Shown here: piece by piece, positions 22,501 through 33,230 of the stretch
Position numbering within the stretch: the stretch's first letter is position 1
Layout: the number at the start of each line of letters is the position of its first letter
NCBI GenBank assembly: GCA_028532985.1
Contig: JANCIK010000007.1
Coordinates: 2,356,001 to 2,420,000, forward strand
Source of the DNA: Stropharia rugosoannulata
Taxonomy: Eukaryota > Basidiomycota > Agaricomycetes > Agaricales > Strophariaceae
DNA: 64,000 bases
Direction of reading: 5' to 3'
Notes under the pieces: model-generated
Told to the model about the DNA's origin: nothing
The model's database searches: none
The model's input: the letters and a program-made list of their open reading frames with translations, nothing else
Made by a program: the position numbers and the translations under genes

Positions 22501-23912
22501 TGAAAACATACTCGCAGAATAAACAAATCCGGGCTTCAGTTGTTTGTCGAAAAAAAGTCCAGACATCTCGTGCAGCACGTGTGTTCTTTTTGCCACCTTT
22601 TGAATGAGCACTCGATGACTTTGACACAGTGTGTGAGTGACTCTGTGTGCCGTGAGTCCGACCTGATTGAGGCAAGTCATGTGATTTAGTTTGTGGTGTT
22701 GTCTGACCAGACTCGGATGCACTTGTCGTCGGACTCGGATCAGGGAATAACTCCCCATCTGAAATATCACCCATTGTACCTGAAGGGAAAGCGTGTGCGG
22801 CTGATGAGAAAGGGTTGGATGGACTATCAGGAATCGCAGGGGCTATGTAAAACATTAGTAAAACTTCTGCCAAAATGTCTAAATAAACATACAATTGCTC
22901 GGAGGCTCTTCAGATATTCTATGTAGATTACCGAGCTCGGCATTGCTTGTAGTGTTAGTTGGTGTGCTAGATACAGGCCGAAAAGCCAATGGCTCTGTGC
23001 TTAAAGCTAATCACATGTTACTTATTAGCAAGAGAGAAGATATATTATCATTAATACTAATTTATACCTTGAGTTTGAAAATGTATCTCGGCAGACCCAT
23101 TGTCATGAATCCGGGTTGTTGTTGATCCGCCTTGGCTAGTGTCACCACTGCGCTTGCGACCGCCGCGACGAGACTGAGTAGTAGTGGACTTGGCTGCTGC
23201 ACTTCGAGGAGGCATGTGGTAATTGTTGGTCTTTGCTAACTCACTGCTTCGTTCAATGTTCTTATAGGGATACGCCAACCACTGGTTGCACTGTGCAGCC
23301 AATGCACACTTGATGTGCATGCATACTTAATGACGGCTGTACAGCAGTATGCAACATGCTTGCATCATGTCTGCAGCCTTGACTATGCTGCCGTGGTGCA
23401 GTCTACTTACCATACACATCATTTACTTACAACCTTAAAACACATATAAAACATGTTTGATAACTAGGTATACATATTAATTAATGTATTCAACAGATGT
23501 ATGCAGCAGAAATGAGATCTCCAAGCTCGTTACATTGGCATACTTAGGGTGTGAATTAAGTGTCAATCCTTGATCGATCTCAAGATTAAACACGGCTCCT
23601 GGCCTGTCCTTTTGCCATGAAAACTTGCATACTTCACGCAGACATGTATAAGACATATGCATATAGTGATCTGAGCACAGGCAGCATGCAGAAAATGATC
23701 TAGGGCTCTATATCACGCAAAGCTTACTGGATGACATCTAGACTACCAAATTTAGACTGAAGTCACCGCTTAACCGGCTCAAGTCGATACAAGCCGCCAA
23801 GTCGACTGTACGACTTATACGTCAGTTATTAGTCAATGGCTCGGTCATCACGACTTATTATTCGGCTTGACTAGTGACTTGAGTCAAGTCGAGTCGAGTC
23901 GTGGCAACACTA
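19590..23912 (-). mobile_element. Complete hAT transposon
   Basis: 4323 bp with terminal inverted repeats TAGTGTTGCCACG...CGTGGCAACACTA and an exact 8-bp target duplication CATGTGGC (19582-19589 and 23913-23920), both diagnostic of hAT elements. Both ends carry subterminal arrays of GACTT/AAGTC-type words (about 19605-19740 and 23760-23905), likely transposase sites. It sits between the divergent AT-hook and KDZ genes and breaks no exon. No CCG(G/C)CGG heptamers were found in it, marking it as a later guest. Confidence 0.95.
19794..23216 (-). CDS. hAT transposase, multi-exon
   Basis: The probable start is the ATG at 23216 (MPPRSAAAKSTTTQ). Around ten short exons separated by introns of about 45-60 bp follow, of which I did not fix every junction. 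A BED-type zinc finger is suggested by DVWTFFRQTTEARICLFCE near 22540. The core has LTTDLWSDPN (first Asp, about 21855) and TLDNASNND (second Asp, about 21570). The C-terminal dimerisation block PCERVFSSAKETMTPRRSRI (about 20045-19985) is the hallmark of the family. The last exon ends at 19794. No clear stop was seen in the exons read, so the copy may be active. Confidence 0.88.
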
Positions 23913-23976
23913 CATGTGGCATTGGTTTCTTAATATAAGGTCGAACACCAAATGCACATGCAACTGTCTACTCCCA

Positions 23977-26900
23977 ATGCACCGTGTCCGTATAACACAG
24001 CACAATGTTCCCAATCAAGCTGGTGGCATCCAGATAGAAGAGCGGGACCATAGAGGAAAGGTCATCACAAAGAAGCATAAACATGGTGGTGAACCTGTCG
24101 CAGAGAATGTAGCACCGACTATTCCTGCTATTCCTGCTATTCCAGACGTTCCACCAGGCTTTGAACCACAGGAAGTACCTGACCGTCTAGACTATGCTGG
24201 AGATATAACTGAGGATCAGGTTATCGAAAACCTACAAAACTTGGATCTACCAGTATACAGAGGCAAGGTATGTTGTATCACCCACATGAATTGCACACTG
24301 CATATATTAAATTGTGCAGTCGCAAAACGATTTTCTTAGAGAATGGCTTGTCAGAAGGGATACCCACTTGAAGATTGTTATGGCATCTCATGCACCTGCC
24401 AGAGGGATCGATACATGCAATGCTTGCAATGCACCTGCTGCCAAATGGAAGTGTAAGGCATGTTTTGGAGGACGACTCTTATGCACGACATGTTGCCGGC
24501 GGATTCATGATTTCATGCCATTTCATCGTATTCTTCGTTGGGATGGTAGTGCTTTCACACCGGCAGCGCTATGGCAAGTCGGTGTAAAGCTTCATCTTGG
24601 CCATCAAGGAAATAGATGTCCTAATACAATGGTCGACTACAATGATATACAAGAAATGCAAGAGGCGCTGTATGGAGATGAACATGAAGGCGATATCCGC
24701 CGGGCTTACAATGCTGGTCTGCAACCTGAAGCTGAGGAAGGTGCCGATGAATATATTGATGAAGACACAATTGTGTTTGATATTGATGTTACTTACCCTC
24801 GAGTCTTACTGAGGCCAGCCCAACATGATACCCATGGTAATCCATTTGTTACGATTGTTGAGGTGAATGGAATCCATCACCTGCCGGCTGTCAAATGTCA
24901 CTGCAACAATCAGCCGCCGGAGGATAACCAATACATGCAGCTGGCACTATTCCCAACCTCTTTCGATGTCGTCAAGACTGTCTTCACATTTGCTGTTCTT
25001 CGAGACTTCAGGCTGTCTAACTTGGAGTGCAAGACATCAGCATATCAGTATTACGCGAAACTCCGCCGGTTGACCTGCCCAGCATTCCCACAGGCAGTAT
25101 TGGATCGATACCGTGAGCTCCGCCGGCTGAGTAGACAATTTCGCAACATAAAGATGTGGACCATGCATGGCCGAGCTCATGGACTATGGCGCCCAAACCC
25201 TGACCCACCAGCTATCCCGGAAGTACGGATTCTTGCTGATAATGAAATACCAAATGAGGATATTATGCCTCCACCAGTTGCAGAACAGTGTGAATCAGAC
25301 AGTGAAGATGGGGCAAGTGAAGACGCCGCCGGTGGCACCGCCGGAGGGATTAAAACAACACCATCGATGTACAGCGATATACTGGCTCTATTTTGCCCTG
25401 CTTGTCCTCAACCAGAAATCAATCTCCCTGACAACTGGAAAGAGAATGACAAGAAGTTTCTTTTTATCCGCAAGTACTGTGCTGATGGGAACTTCAAGGC
25501 TGACCATTTAAATCAAAAGAATGCCCATGACGATATTGATTTGACAGCCGGCCAGGCATTCATGACAGCCGCCGGTCCATACCAGGAGCATTTGAAGGAC
25601 GCCAAAAAATATTCCAGGAAATTCACAGAGCCGCCGACTTGCCATTCTCATCGTGCCCAGCTTGACAGTGAAAAGGTTGTTTCTGGCCGCCGGGTCAGAG
25701 GGATTGGGGTACAGGCATGTGCAAGACACGGCTGCTTCTGTCCAGGCAGTCTTGTTGACTTCGAATTGGGTGAACGTCAAATGTGCATGGACTACAGTAT
25801 TTCTGAAGCACTCAAGCATACCAACACCGGCGGCATCGAGACTGTCATGTTCATTTATGACATTATGTGTCAGTTCTACAAGAATATGACTAGGCGATTT
25901 CGACTAATGAAGGGTCTCACTTGGCCACAAAGACTTCGATGCATACACGCAGTCGGTCTCTGGCATGTACATGGCCACAAGACGGAATGTCTATATAGAT
26001 GGGCATCTACCTATATCCCAGGTGTTGGCATGGTAGACGGAGAGATTCTGGAAACACTATGGAGCCTGCTAAACAAGACATCTCGCAGTGTTCGGACTGC
26101 GACCGCTGGCCATAGAGCTGAAGTACTCGATGATCACATGGGCGATTCTAATTGGAAGAAGATGGTCAATATGCCATCTACAATTATCAAGAAATATATT
26201 CGAGCAGTGAATCATGAAATTGATTCCATTGTGTACTATAACGATATTACTGCAAGTATGCCGGCAGATAAGCTCCCAGAATGGTTGGAACAGATCGAGG
26301 CTGCTGAACGCCGGCAAGATGAGGAGCCAGAAGCAATGGACATTTATCGACCGGCTGTGGAGAAGGCTGCCACCATGCGAGAAATTGAGGTGCAGCTTTC
26401 AGAGAATGAAATTCGAAACGGAGAGACCGGTGGTCGAGCTGTATGGCTCTCACAAGGTATTCAAGCTGAGCAATTGCAGTGAGTATCAATCATTATTACC
26501 AGACAATTTATTCATTATTTAGAAATGAATTGTGGTCGCACGTCCGCCGTATGCCTCGAGATCCTACTGTGGCTCAGCGTCAGGATCTTGTACGCCGCCG
26601 GCACACACTTCGCAAGCAGCTGGACAAATTTGCTCGCAATGCTGTCGACATCATGGGCATTGATATTGTGAATTCTTTCAATGATGAACATGATGTCCCT
26701 ATCCTGGATGGTGCACAAACAGATGAAGAAGCAGAGGTGGCTAATGAAGAAGTCAGTTATGCTGACCCTGAAAGACAGCTGATGGCATTCCCTTCTGAAA
26801 TCACCGAAGAGATTTTGACATCCGCTGGTGCATCTGCCCAGGATAAATCTGTTCTCCGCCGGTTGCGAAAAACAGAGCTAAAGATCAGAAAAGCTCATGC

Positions 26901-27677
26901 TGATGATTTATTAGAATCAATTCGTGGAGAAATTATTCAGAAATCTTGGCTATATGCATTTGACGTCAGGAGGACAGATGGTGCACATCACACCAGAGCT
27001 CAGGATCGTGTGGTTGTGTTGGCACAGGCAACCAGTACACACCGGCGGAAATATAATGAAAACAGATTGTCAATGCTACGCCTTGCAAAGGATGACACTG
27101 ATAGGGCTGCCATTGAACAACAATTCCCCATCATGTCAAAAGCTGATACTAATACTAGTGCATCCATAACTGAGCCGAATGCAAGAGGGGGTAGCAGTTC
27201 TCGAATGTCTTGGATATGGAGAATAGAACATAATATGGATCCGCCGGATGATAATCCGCCGGTTGCAGGAAATCTCAATCGCGAAAGAATCAATGATTGT
27301 AAGTTTTATTGATATTCATCAAGCTGTGACTAAATACAATTGTAGTCTATCGAATTCATTGGCTACGAGCAAGAGCACAGAAAATGCACTGGGAGGAAGA
27401 GGTTGTGCTATGTCAGCATGAAATGGACTGGACAGTCCGGTTCTATGTGCATATGGCGAATATGTGGAAACACCGGCGGAACGTCTGGGCAGATGCAGTG
27501 ACTGCCATTCAAAACCCATCAAATGACGCCGCTGGCCAATTTAATGCTCACCCATTAGGTTTCCAGGCTTACGCGCAGGCACAGATCAACTTATGGAATG
27601 AGTTAGGTAGGGTAGCAGATGCTAGATTTAGTAAGGCACATGTACATTATATAAGCCACTGGTATCATGTGGCCTGA
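23977..27677 (+). CDS. KDZ transposase with CxC2 cysteine cluster (1185 aa)
   Basis: Exons 23977-24267, 24320-26478, 26523-27298 and 27346-27677 join in phase and give 1185 residues. The N-terminal CxC2 module (about residues 127-200) shows CNACNAPAAKWKCKAC, LLCTTCCRRIH and LGHQG.RC. The KDZ catalytic region starts near FCPACPQPEINLP (about 455). The likely acidic triad is Asp in ADGNF (about 485), Asp in IYDIMCQF (about 611) and Glu in DGEILETLWS (about 674), with conserved CARHGCFCPGSLVDF between. The C-terminal third is helical. KDZ enzymes are RNase-H-fold DDE transposases abundant in basidiomycetes and move large DNA elements. The gene sits centrally, transcribed away from the AT-hook gene. 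The ATG is the first in the only open frame; the hAT guest lies 65 bp upstream and may affect expression. All expected residues are present. Confidence 0.93.
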
Positions 27678-27778
27678 GAAATGAATACATGTGACCTTAT
27701 CGATCTGCGATCAACATCAACCATCCCTCAAAATTTCTTCTTCGACACTCCTAACACCTTGTCATCATCTATCTACTA

Positions 27779-29736
27779 ATGTCCTCCTCCATCTCCATTG
27801 AGAATTCCACGGCCGGGACAACCGAAGACTCTCTCATTGACAAGATTCAATGCAACATCTTTTTGTATATTTGCATGGTACGAATCCGCTGCGCGCTCCG
27901 CTGCCATCCTACCCCCCAGGACATTTCACCAACACACATGTATTCAAGGCTATTCCTGCGAGAAATTGTAGGGAATATTTATGATATCGGTATATTATTA
28001 ACTGAAAAAACCATGATTTCAGGAATTGACTCTCATGCACATCGGCGCTTGTAATTTGAAGGGATATCAAATGTGCAAACCGTATCTTCTCGATCAAATC
28101 GCGACTGCCGGATATGGCGTCGCCCGCTGGCCAACCGAATTCCCACTTCCACCAGCCTACGATCCCGAATTCATGCAAGGGGAAGACATTATTCACATTG
28201 CTGTCACAGATAATCTGCCCACATGGTGGCTGATGGATGACAATGAGCTTTATGACCAGGATGTCACCTGGGACGACCTTCATCATCATTTCTGCAAATT
28301 CTTGGAGGTTATGCACGACATGTACAAGGATACAAAGAAAATCCCTGACTTGCTAGCCGGTTGTGACTACCCATACGAGTACATTCCTGGGCTTGCAGAA
28401 CGTCCGCCGGAATTAGCTCCGCTGGTTACAATGTGCCTCTCATGCCAGGCCTACCAGAAGAAAATTTGGTGGCTGAAGTTCTACCATAACATGATGGAAG
28501 AAGAATTCGATAGGGAGCCATGTGTTCAGACAAGCGAGTCAAGAGAAGTTTTGTGGGAAATGAGAGGGGAGCCTGCGGATATTCCACCGCCGGAATTGAG
28601 CATCCACAACATTCTCCCAGGGTGTCTACTCATAAGGTATGTAAATTCACTGTCAGATCCTTAGGTCATCCCATCTCCCTCGCTTTAAAGACACCAACAT
28701 ATCAAACATTCGCCGTCTCCGAGCAAATCAGATAATCAAACGGGTATGATAAGTCGATCTCCCTCTCCCTTCCACCCAAAACGGAGTCGTTCCGCCGGTC
28801 CATCTGGCAGCATCGCGCAACCCATTCCCAGAGTCACAAAACCAGGGCATGCGTCTGAAGCCGAAATGCAGGCAATGTATGCTGCATGCTACCGTCGTTG
28901 GAGCCCATCCCCGGAAGTATCCCTGCCTCTGGTCGACTATTCAGTGCCCTGCAACAGGGATGCACCAATTTATATCTCATCAGACAATGAGGCGCCCGAT
29001 GATGCACCCGCCGGCAAAGAAGACAGCGAAGATGATGCCCCCCTTGATGCACCGGAGGGTACACAGCAGACAGAGGACAGAGACAGCATTACACGTGATG
29101 GTGCTGATGAAGAAGAGGAAGCCCCCCTCGATGTCACAGTAGGCTCTCGGGATACTGACGATCTGCCAATGGATGAGCAGCCACCCCATACATCCGCCGG
29201 CGAAATGGAAAACGACGATGATGCCCCCCTCGATGTGCCAGAGGGCACACAGGAAAGCGAGGGACCCTTAAATGTTCCCGGGCCTGCCAATGAAGATGAA
29301 GAGGCCCCCCTCGATGTCCCAGTAGGCTCCCAGGTTACTGACGATCAGCAAATGGATGACGTGCCTCCCCACACATCCGCCGGCCATCAGCAAGACGATG
29401 ATGATGCCCCCCTCGAAGCACCAGCGGGCACACAGGAGAGGGAGGGTCCTGATGAAGATGAAGAGGCCCCCCTCGATGTCCCAATTGGCTCTCAGCCTAC
29501 TGAGGATGAGCCTATGGATGAGGATGACGCCCCTCTGAATGGTTCCGCCGGATCGGACAATGACGACGATGCACCACTGGGCAAGTCTCTCATTTATTAC
29601 CTATATATTACATACTAATAAAAAGACACTAGATGTGCACAATGACGAAAATATGGATGACATCAGCTCGGTATGCACTTCTATTCCCAATTCCTGGAGC
29701 CCCAACTCAAGCTCCAGTTCTGACTTTTCTGATTAG
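27779..29736 (+). CDS. Acidic-repeat accessory protein of the KDZ element (598 aa)
   Basis: Best model: exons 27779-27967, 28023-28636, 28691-29580 and 29633-29736, all joining in phase. The last intron (29581-29632) is GC-AG, and removing it restores an APLDV repeat unit across the junction, which supports the model. The first 260 residues form a globular-looking domain rich in Trp, His and Cys (LPTWWLMDDNELYDQD, MCLSCQAYQKKIWWLK) that I do not recognise. After a Ser/Pro basic linker, residues of about 330-565 are an acidic tandem repeat of the form (D/E)nAPLDVP(V/E)GSQ with 7-8 copies. Acidic repeat tails are common in chromatin-associated proteins, but function here is unknown. It follows the transposase by about 100 bp in the same direction and converges on the TET/JBP gene. 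Confidence 0.75.
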
Positions 29737-29946
29737 GAGGCCGATGCGGATGGCGAAAGCGACACTGAGATGTGACGCAGACAGCGGGATTAATTTTTGC
29801 GTGTCATCGAATCTGCCGGCCTCATCTATTTTTCCATTTTTTTTTCGTTTCTTGTCGCCTGCTCAAGTCCTTTAGGCCTTCGTAATATCTCAATTGTAAT
29901 GTGTTTGGCCTGCTGGCCAATTTTAATAATAAAAATTATAATATTT
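29737..29946. other. Intergenic region between convergent genes
   Basis: AT-rich spacer with AATAATAAAAAT near 29923-29936, probably 3' UTR sequence of the acidic-repeat gene (+) and the TET/JBP gene (-). Confidence 0.35.
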
Positions 29947-31210
29947 CTACTCTATCTGTCTAAACATATTTACATTTGCCCAAGTGCTAACAGTGTCAGT
30001 CAAATCTGATATTGCAGACTTTGAGTGAAAAACTAAACAAGTTCTGTCACCTTCACAGTGAGCACTGTGAACCACTAGCCTACTAGTCAAGGCAACAAAT
30101 GTTCCAGCCTTATACTCTAAATCCAAACCCAACCCCGGCAGAGCCATTTTACCCTTTTTGTAAGGACCCAAACTAGTGATGATATCGAACATTGAATGGC
30201 TTCCGCCGGAATCTCGATGCGGCGGCGAGTCTCTATTGTTGATGACCGTAAGCACCCCAAATGGAACACTCCAATGTTCAAGTAGTCCCTCCAACTCTGG
30301 ACCATGCCGCACTTCATCAGGGTGATCACTTAGCCAGCTAAGCATTTTCAGTCCGGCAGCATACTGGCTGGGGTTGACAATACTGAGGAGACCACCGATC
30401 AGCGCAAAAAAATCCTTTTGCTTCTTTATCCATGCTCGGCCGCCGGACATCCTAAGTTTGCGACCAACAATGGGTGGCCCAAAGCACTAGTTTTTGTCAG
30501 ACACAGTATTTATTTTTTCCGCCGGATGTACCCCATGCCCCATCTCAAACCATGCAATTGCAAGGCTAACATTGCCCGCCTTTCTCCACCCATCTCTCTG
30601 ATGATAATGATCAAGCCCGCTTCTCCAATTTGCTTTACATTTGGTGGTCTTCATCAAGCATGTTAGTTCGTCCACACTTCGCCATAGTTCCTCCTTTCTC
30701 TGCTGGTTAACTCTCTAGGCCGGCGGAGAAATGACGCAATCTTACCTGCAGATATGACATTATTGCATTTGGAAGGTACCATACTAATATGTTGCCCTCC
30801 TTGTCGGTCACCAAGCAAGGCTTCCTTAAATGCCGTGTCTCCGTAAATATTGGCAGGTACTTCTTCAGCATTTTATTTTCAACATTTTCATTCTTCCCTG
30901 TTTGTTTACTCAACATGCTCTGTTTGTAGTCATGGACACTCCAAGATGTTGAATCTGATTTATTTTAGTAACACTTAAATTGATCATCTATTAATGTCTT
31001 ACATTTGTTCTTGAACGCTGTCACCAGAGAGTCAATAATATGCTCGCATTCCCATGTCAAATGTGCTGTCAATGCTTTTGGTGACTCAGGGGGGCTGGTC
31101 TTGTTGACATGGCACAAGAATGAGGTATGCATATATGCAGCCACAACCTCTGTCATCTCTCTTGGGCTATATGAAAATTTGGGAGTCATGGTTGATTGAA
31201 GGAAAGACAT
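29947..31210 (-). CDS. TET/JBP-family 2-oxoglutarate/Fe(II) dioxygenase (375 aa)
   Basis: Exons 31210-31003, 30954-30746, 30702-30532 and 30486-29947 join in phase and give 375 residues. The C-terminal half is the fungal TET/JBP oxygenase domain. Visible are GGRAWIKKQ, the iron-binding HxD in NNRDSPPHRDSGG (His286, Asp288), LPGLGLDLEYKAGTFVAL, the distal iron His in RLVVHSAH (His336) and the 2-oxoglutarate Arg in EGDRTCLVFH (Arg344). This family oxidises 5-methylcytosine to 5-hydroxymethyl- and further forms, in the nucleus. In basidiomycetes many paralogues are linked to KDZ transposons, as here. There is no CXXC or other DNA-binding domain, so targeting would need a partner. The first two exons hold a helical region with TAHLTWECEHIIDSLV. 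The gene is convergent with the acidic-repeat gene, and its promoter lies next to the right terminal repeat. All catalytic residues are present. The start ATG is plausible but an upstream exon is not excluded. Confidence 0.9.
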
Positions 31211-31542
31211 GAGTTGATCATGTGATTGAAATATTTCTTGATTTTCTCATCAGGTATAGGGGGAGGGTGCGAGGGCGGGGACCCAAAGGCGGCGGGGGCC
31301 CAAGCGGCGGAGTACGCCGCCGGCCATTTGGCGAAAGAAAACGCTCAAAAGTCCCGCAAAACGCCCCAAGGGGCCTCAAAGGGGCGCAAGGTGACCCAAG
31401 GAGGAGCAGGTACGCGTTAGCCGCCGTCTCCATACCAACCTCTGGTGCCTCTTCAACGGTCTACGCTGTAATGCTCTGTGAGTATTTTTTCTAATGAAGA
31501 CAGACCAATCATGGTTAACATTTGATATTGTATTGTTGCCTC
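31211..31542. other. GC-rich spacer, likely TET/JBP promoter region
   Basis: Holds a GC-rich stretch (about 31255-31400, with GGGGACCCAAAGGCGGCGGGG-like sequence) related to the GC-rich palindrome at the left end, plus a GCCGCCGGCC heptamer site. It is a degraded counterpart of the left-end structure. Short frames here do not look coding. Confidence 0.45.
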
Positions 31543-32341
31543 AGGCATCAAATCCAAATCTTCCAAAAACCCTTATGATGCTGGTAACTGACTCTCTTCG
31601 CTCCTGTGACGCTGAATTGCACCAGGTTCTCGCCGGGAATATCGCATTCACCGGCGGACAAAGCCAGTTTGCTGGCTTGGCAGACCGCTTAGCTTCACCT
31701 GCTAAAATGATTCCCTGTTCCAGGCAAGGAATAGATGCCCCTGGTAACCCAATTCGGCAGCGCCATAAAGGATAGCTGGGTGGAAGTATTTTGGGCATTT
31801 TGGGTACATTCCATCAGCTTTGGATAAGTCGGAGAGGAGTGACAGGCCATTCTCATCCACCATCAGCTCGCCGCCGGATTTTTTCCAGCCGGCTCATCGA
31901 AACTCTCACAAGTCCATTTGTTGAAAATGAGTCTATAGCACATGGTATTAAAATATTTACCACTAGCCCCGTGAAATTTGAGAAAATCATGTGACTATAT
32001 CCGCCAGATAGAAATGGTGTTTTCAGTACAACCGCCGGAATTCATTTTGTGAAAATTATAATGCCGCCGAATTTACCTCTTTTTACGCACATCGCCGCCG
32101 ATTTTACCGCTTTTTAATTATTTAACTTTCTGGTTCCGCCGGATTTACCTACCTATTTATGCGGATGCCATTTGTTGAAAATGGCCCTGTGAAACACAGT
32201 ACTAAGATAGGTTGCCATTAGCCCCGTAGATCACGGTATTATACTAGGTTGCCATTTGTTGAAAATGGGCCCGTGATCTACGGTATACTAATAGTTTACT
32301 GAGGTCCCGTATACTACGGTACCCAGCCACTGTCCTATGTG
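31543..32341 (-). repeat. Right terminal inverted repeat, 799 bp
   Basis: Reverse complement of 4756-5554 with very few differences. Ends CTGTCCTATGTG, followed directly by the target duplication AACGGAC (32342-32348). Confidence 0.9.
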
Positions 32342-32353
32342 AACGGACGCCCA
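32342..32353. mobile_element. Right remnant of the mariner-like element with the KDZ target duplication
   Basis: AACGGAC (32342-32348) repeats 4749-4755. GCCCA (32349-32353) completes the mariner-like terminal repeat and is followed by TA. Confidence 0.6.
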
Positions 32354-32355
32354 TA

Positions 32356-33028
32356 ATGCATAGAAATGTCCGCGCGGATTTTTTACACTGCGCGCAGAAA
32401 TTTAATGCATGGTGTGTGTTGCGCACGCAGAAATTGAGAAATTGACTTGTACTCACATTTTTGACGTGCCGACGTGCCGGAGCTGGGATTTGATGATGTA
32501 AGTGATACGGTCGGCATCACGGAGCTTGGCATTTCGGACTTTAAAAACACCGTGGAAATTTGAAAGCAAGGGTAAGGTTGACATTAATGGCGCCTGTCTA
32601 CTTGCCATTGAAAATCTTGTAATCGTTTTGCTTACTTCAAAGATATACCAGACCCTTTAATGTGTGAATTATCTACCTAAGTCAGGTATAACATCTGGTT
32701 GAGTGGTTGTAGTAGGGTTATATTCAAATGCACCAGAGGATGCCAATCTTTACTATTACTAAACCAAGGTAAAAATGACATTTTGCAGAGAAAGTACATA
32801 GGCATTTATTACCAGGAGGCCAATTTCACACGCATTTTCAGAGTCCGATGTGTGAGCTCCGTGATGCCGACCGTATCACTTACATCATCAAATCCCAGCT
32901 CCGGCACGTCGGCACGTCAAAAATGTGAGTACAAGTCAATTTCTCAATTTCTGCGCGCGCAACACACACCATGCATTAAATTTCTGCGCGCAGTGTAAAA
33001 ATTCCGCGCGGGCATTTCTATGCATGCT
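32356..33028. repeat. Fold-back element with arms of about 170 bp
   Basis: The left arm (32356 to about 32523) recurs inverted at about 32851-33028 with few mismatches; arms contain TGACGTGCCGACGTGCCGGA and CTGCGCGCAGAAATTTAATG. The 330-bp loop codes for nothing recognised. It looks like a small non-autonomous fold-back transposon that abuts the mariner-like element's TA. Confidence 0.75.
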
Positions 33029-33230
33029 TTTGGACAAAAAACATGTATTTGACTCAAAAAACTCACCCCGCACAGATTTCGGACACTGAATTTCTGCGCG
33101 CGCGGAATTTCAACTTCTGCGGGGCACTTCAAATTTCTGCGGGGCATTTAGAAATTCCGCGGGGCATTCAACTTTTCTGCGGGGCACAAAATTGATCAAA
33201 AAATTGCGCGGAATAAAAGTACACATGGAC
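33029..33230. repeat. Short tandem/dispersed TTCTGCGGGGCA repeats
   Basis: Four to five variants of TTCTGCGGGGCA(T/C)TT occur at about 33113-33190, plus TTCTGCGCGCG at about 33092. The units resemble the fold-back arms next door (TTTCTGCGCGCAG), so this may be a continuation of that repeat family. Confidence 0.5.

Larger units (their letters stand above)
4756..32341. mobile_element. Giant KDZ-superfamily DNA transposon carrying a TET/JBP gene
   Basis: The ends are near-identical 799-bp inverted repeats (4756-5554 and 31543-32341) flanked by the direct repeat AACGGAC (4749-4755 and 32342-32348). The total is 27,586 bp; removing the nested Ty3 (10080-17718 plus its 4-bp duplication) and hAT (19590-23912 plus its 8-bp duplication) leaves about 15.6 kb. 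It encodes five spliced genes: Cys-rich coiled-coil protein, AT-hook protein, KDZ transposase, acidic-repeat protein and TET/JBP dioxygenase. All five can be read without a frameshift or stop once introns and the Ty3 are removed, and the terminal repeats differ at only a few bases, so insertion looks recent. KDZ-TET linkage in basidiomycetes is known (Iyer and co-workers); the boundaries and accessory genes here are read from the sequence. The heptamer CCG(G/C)CGG occurs throughout but not in the nested guests. Confidence 0.88.

Noticed and set aside
27878..28022. A 145-bp first intron in the acidic-repeat gene
   Set aside because: An exon extended to 27967 with a 55-bp intron keeps phase and fits the usual intron length better; not proven.
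29581..29620. End of the acidic-repeat gene at a stop reading ...GKSLIYYL
   Set aside because: A GC-AG intron joins a downstream exon that completes the repeat unit, which is more convincing.
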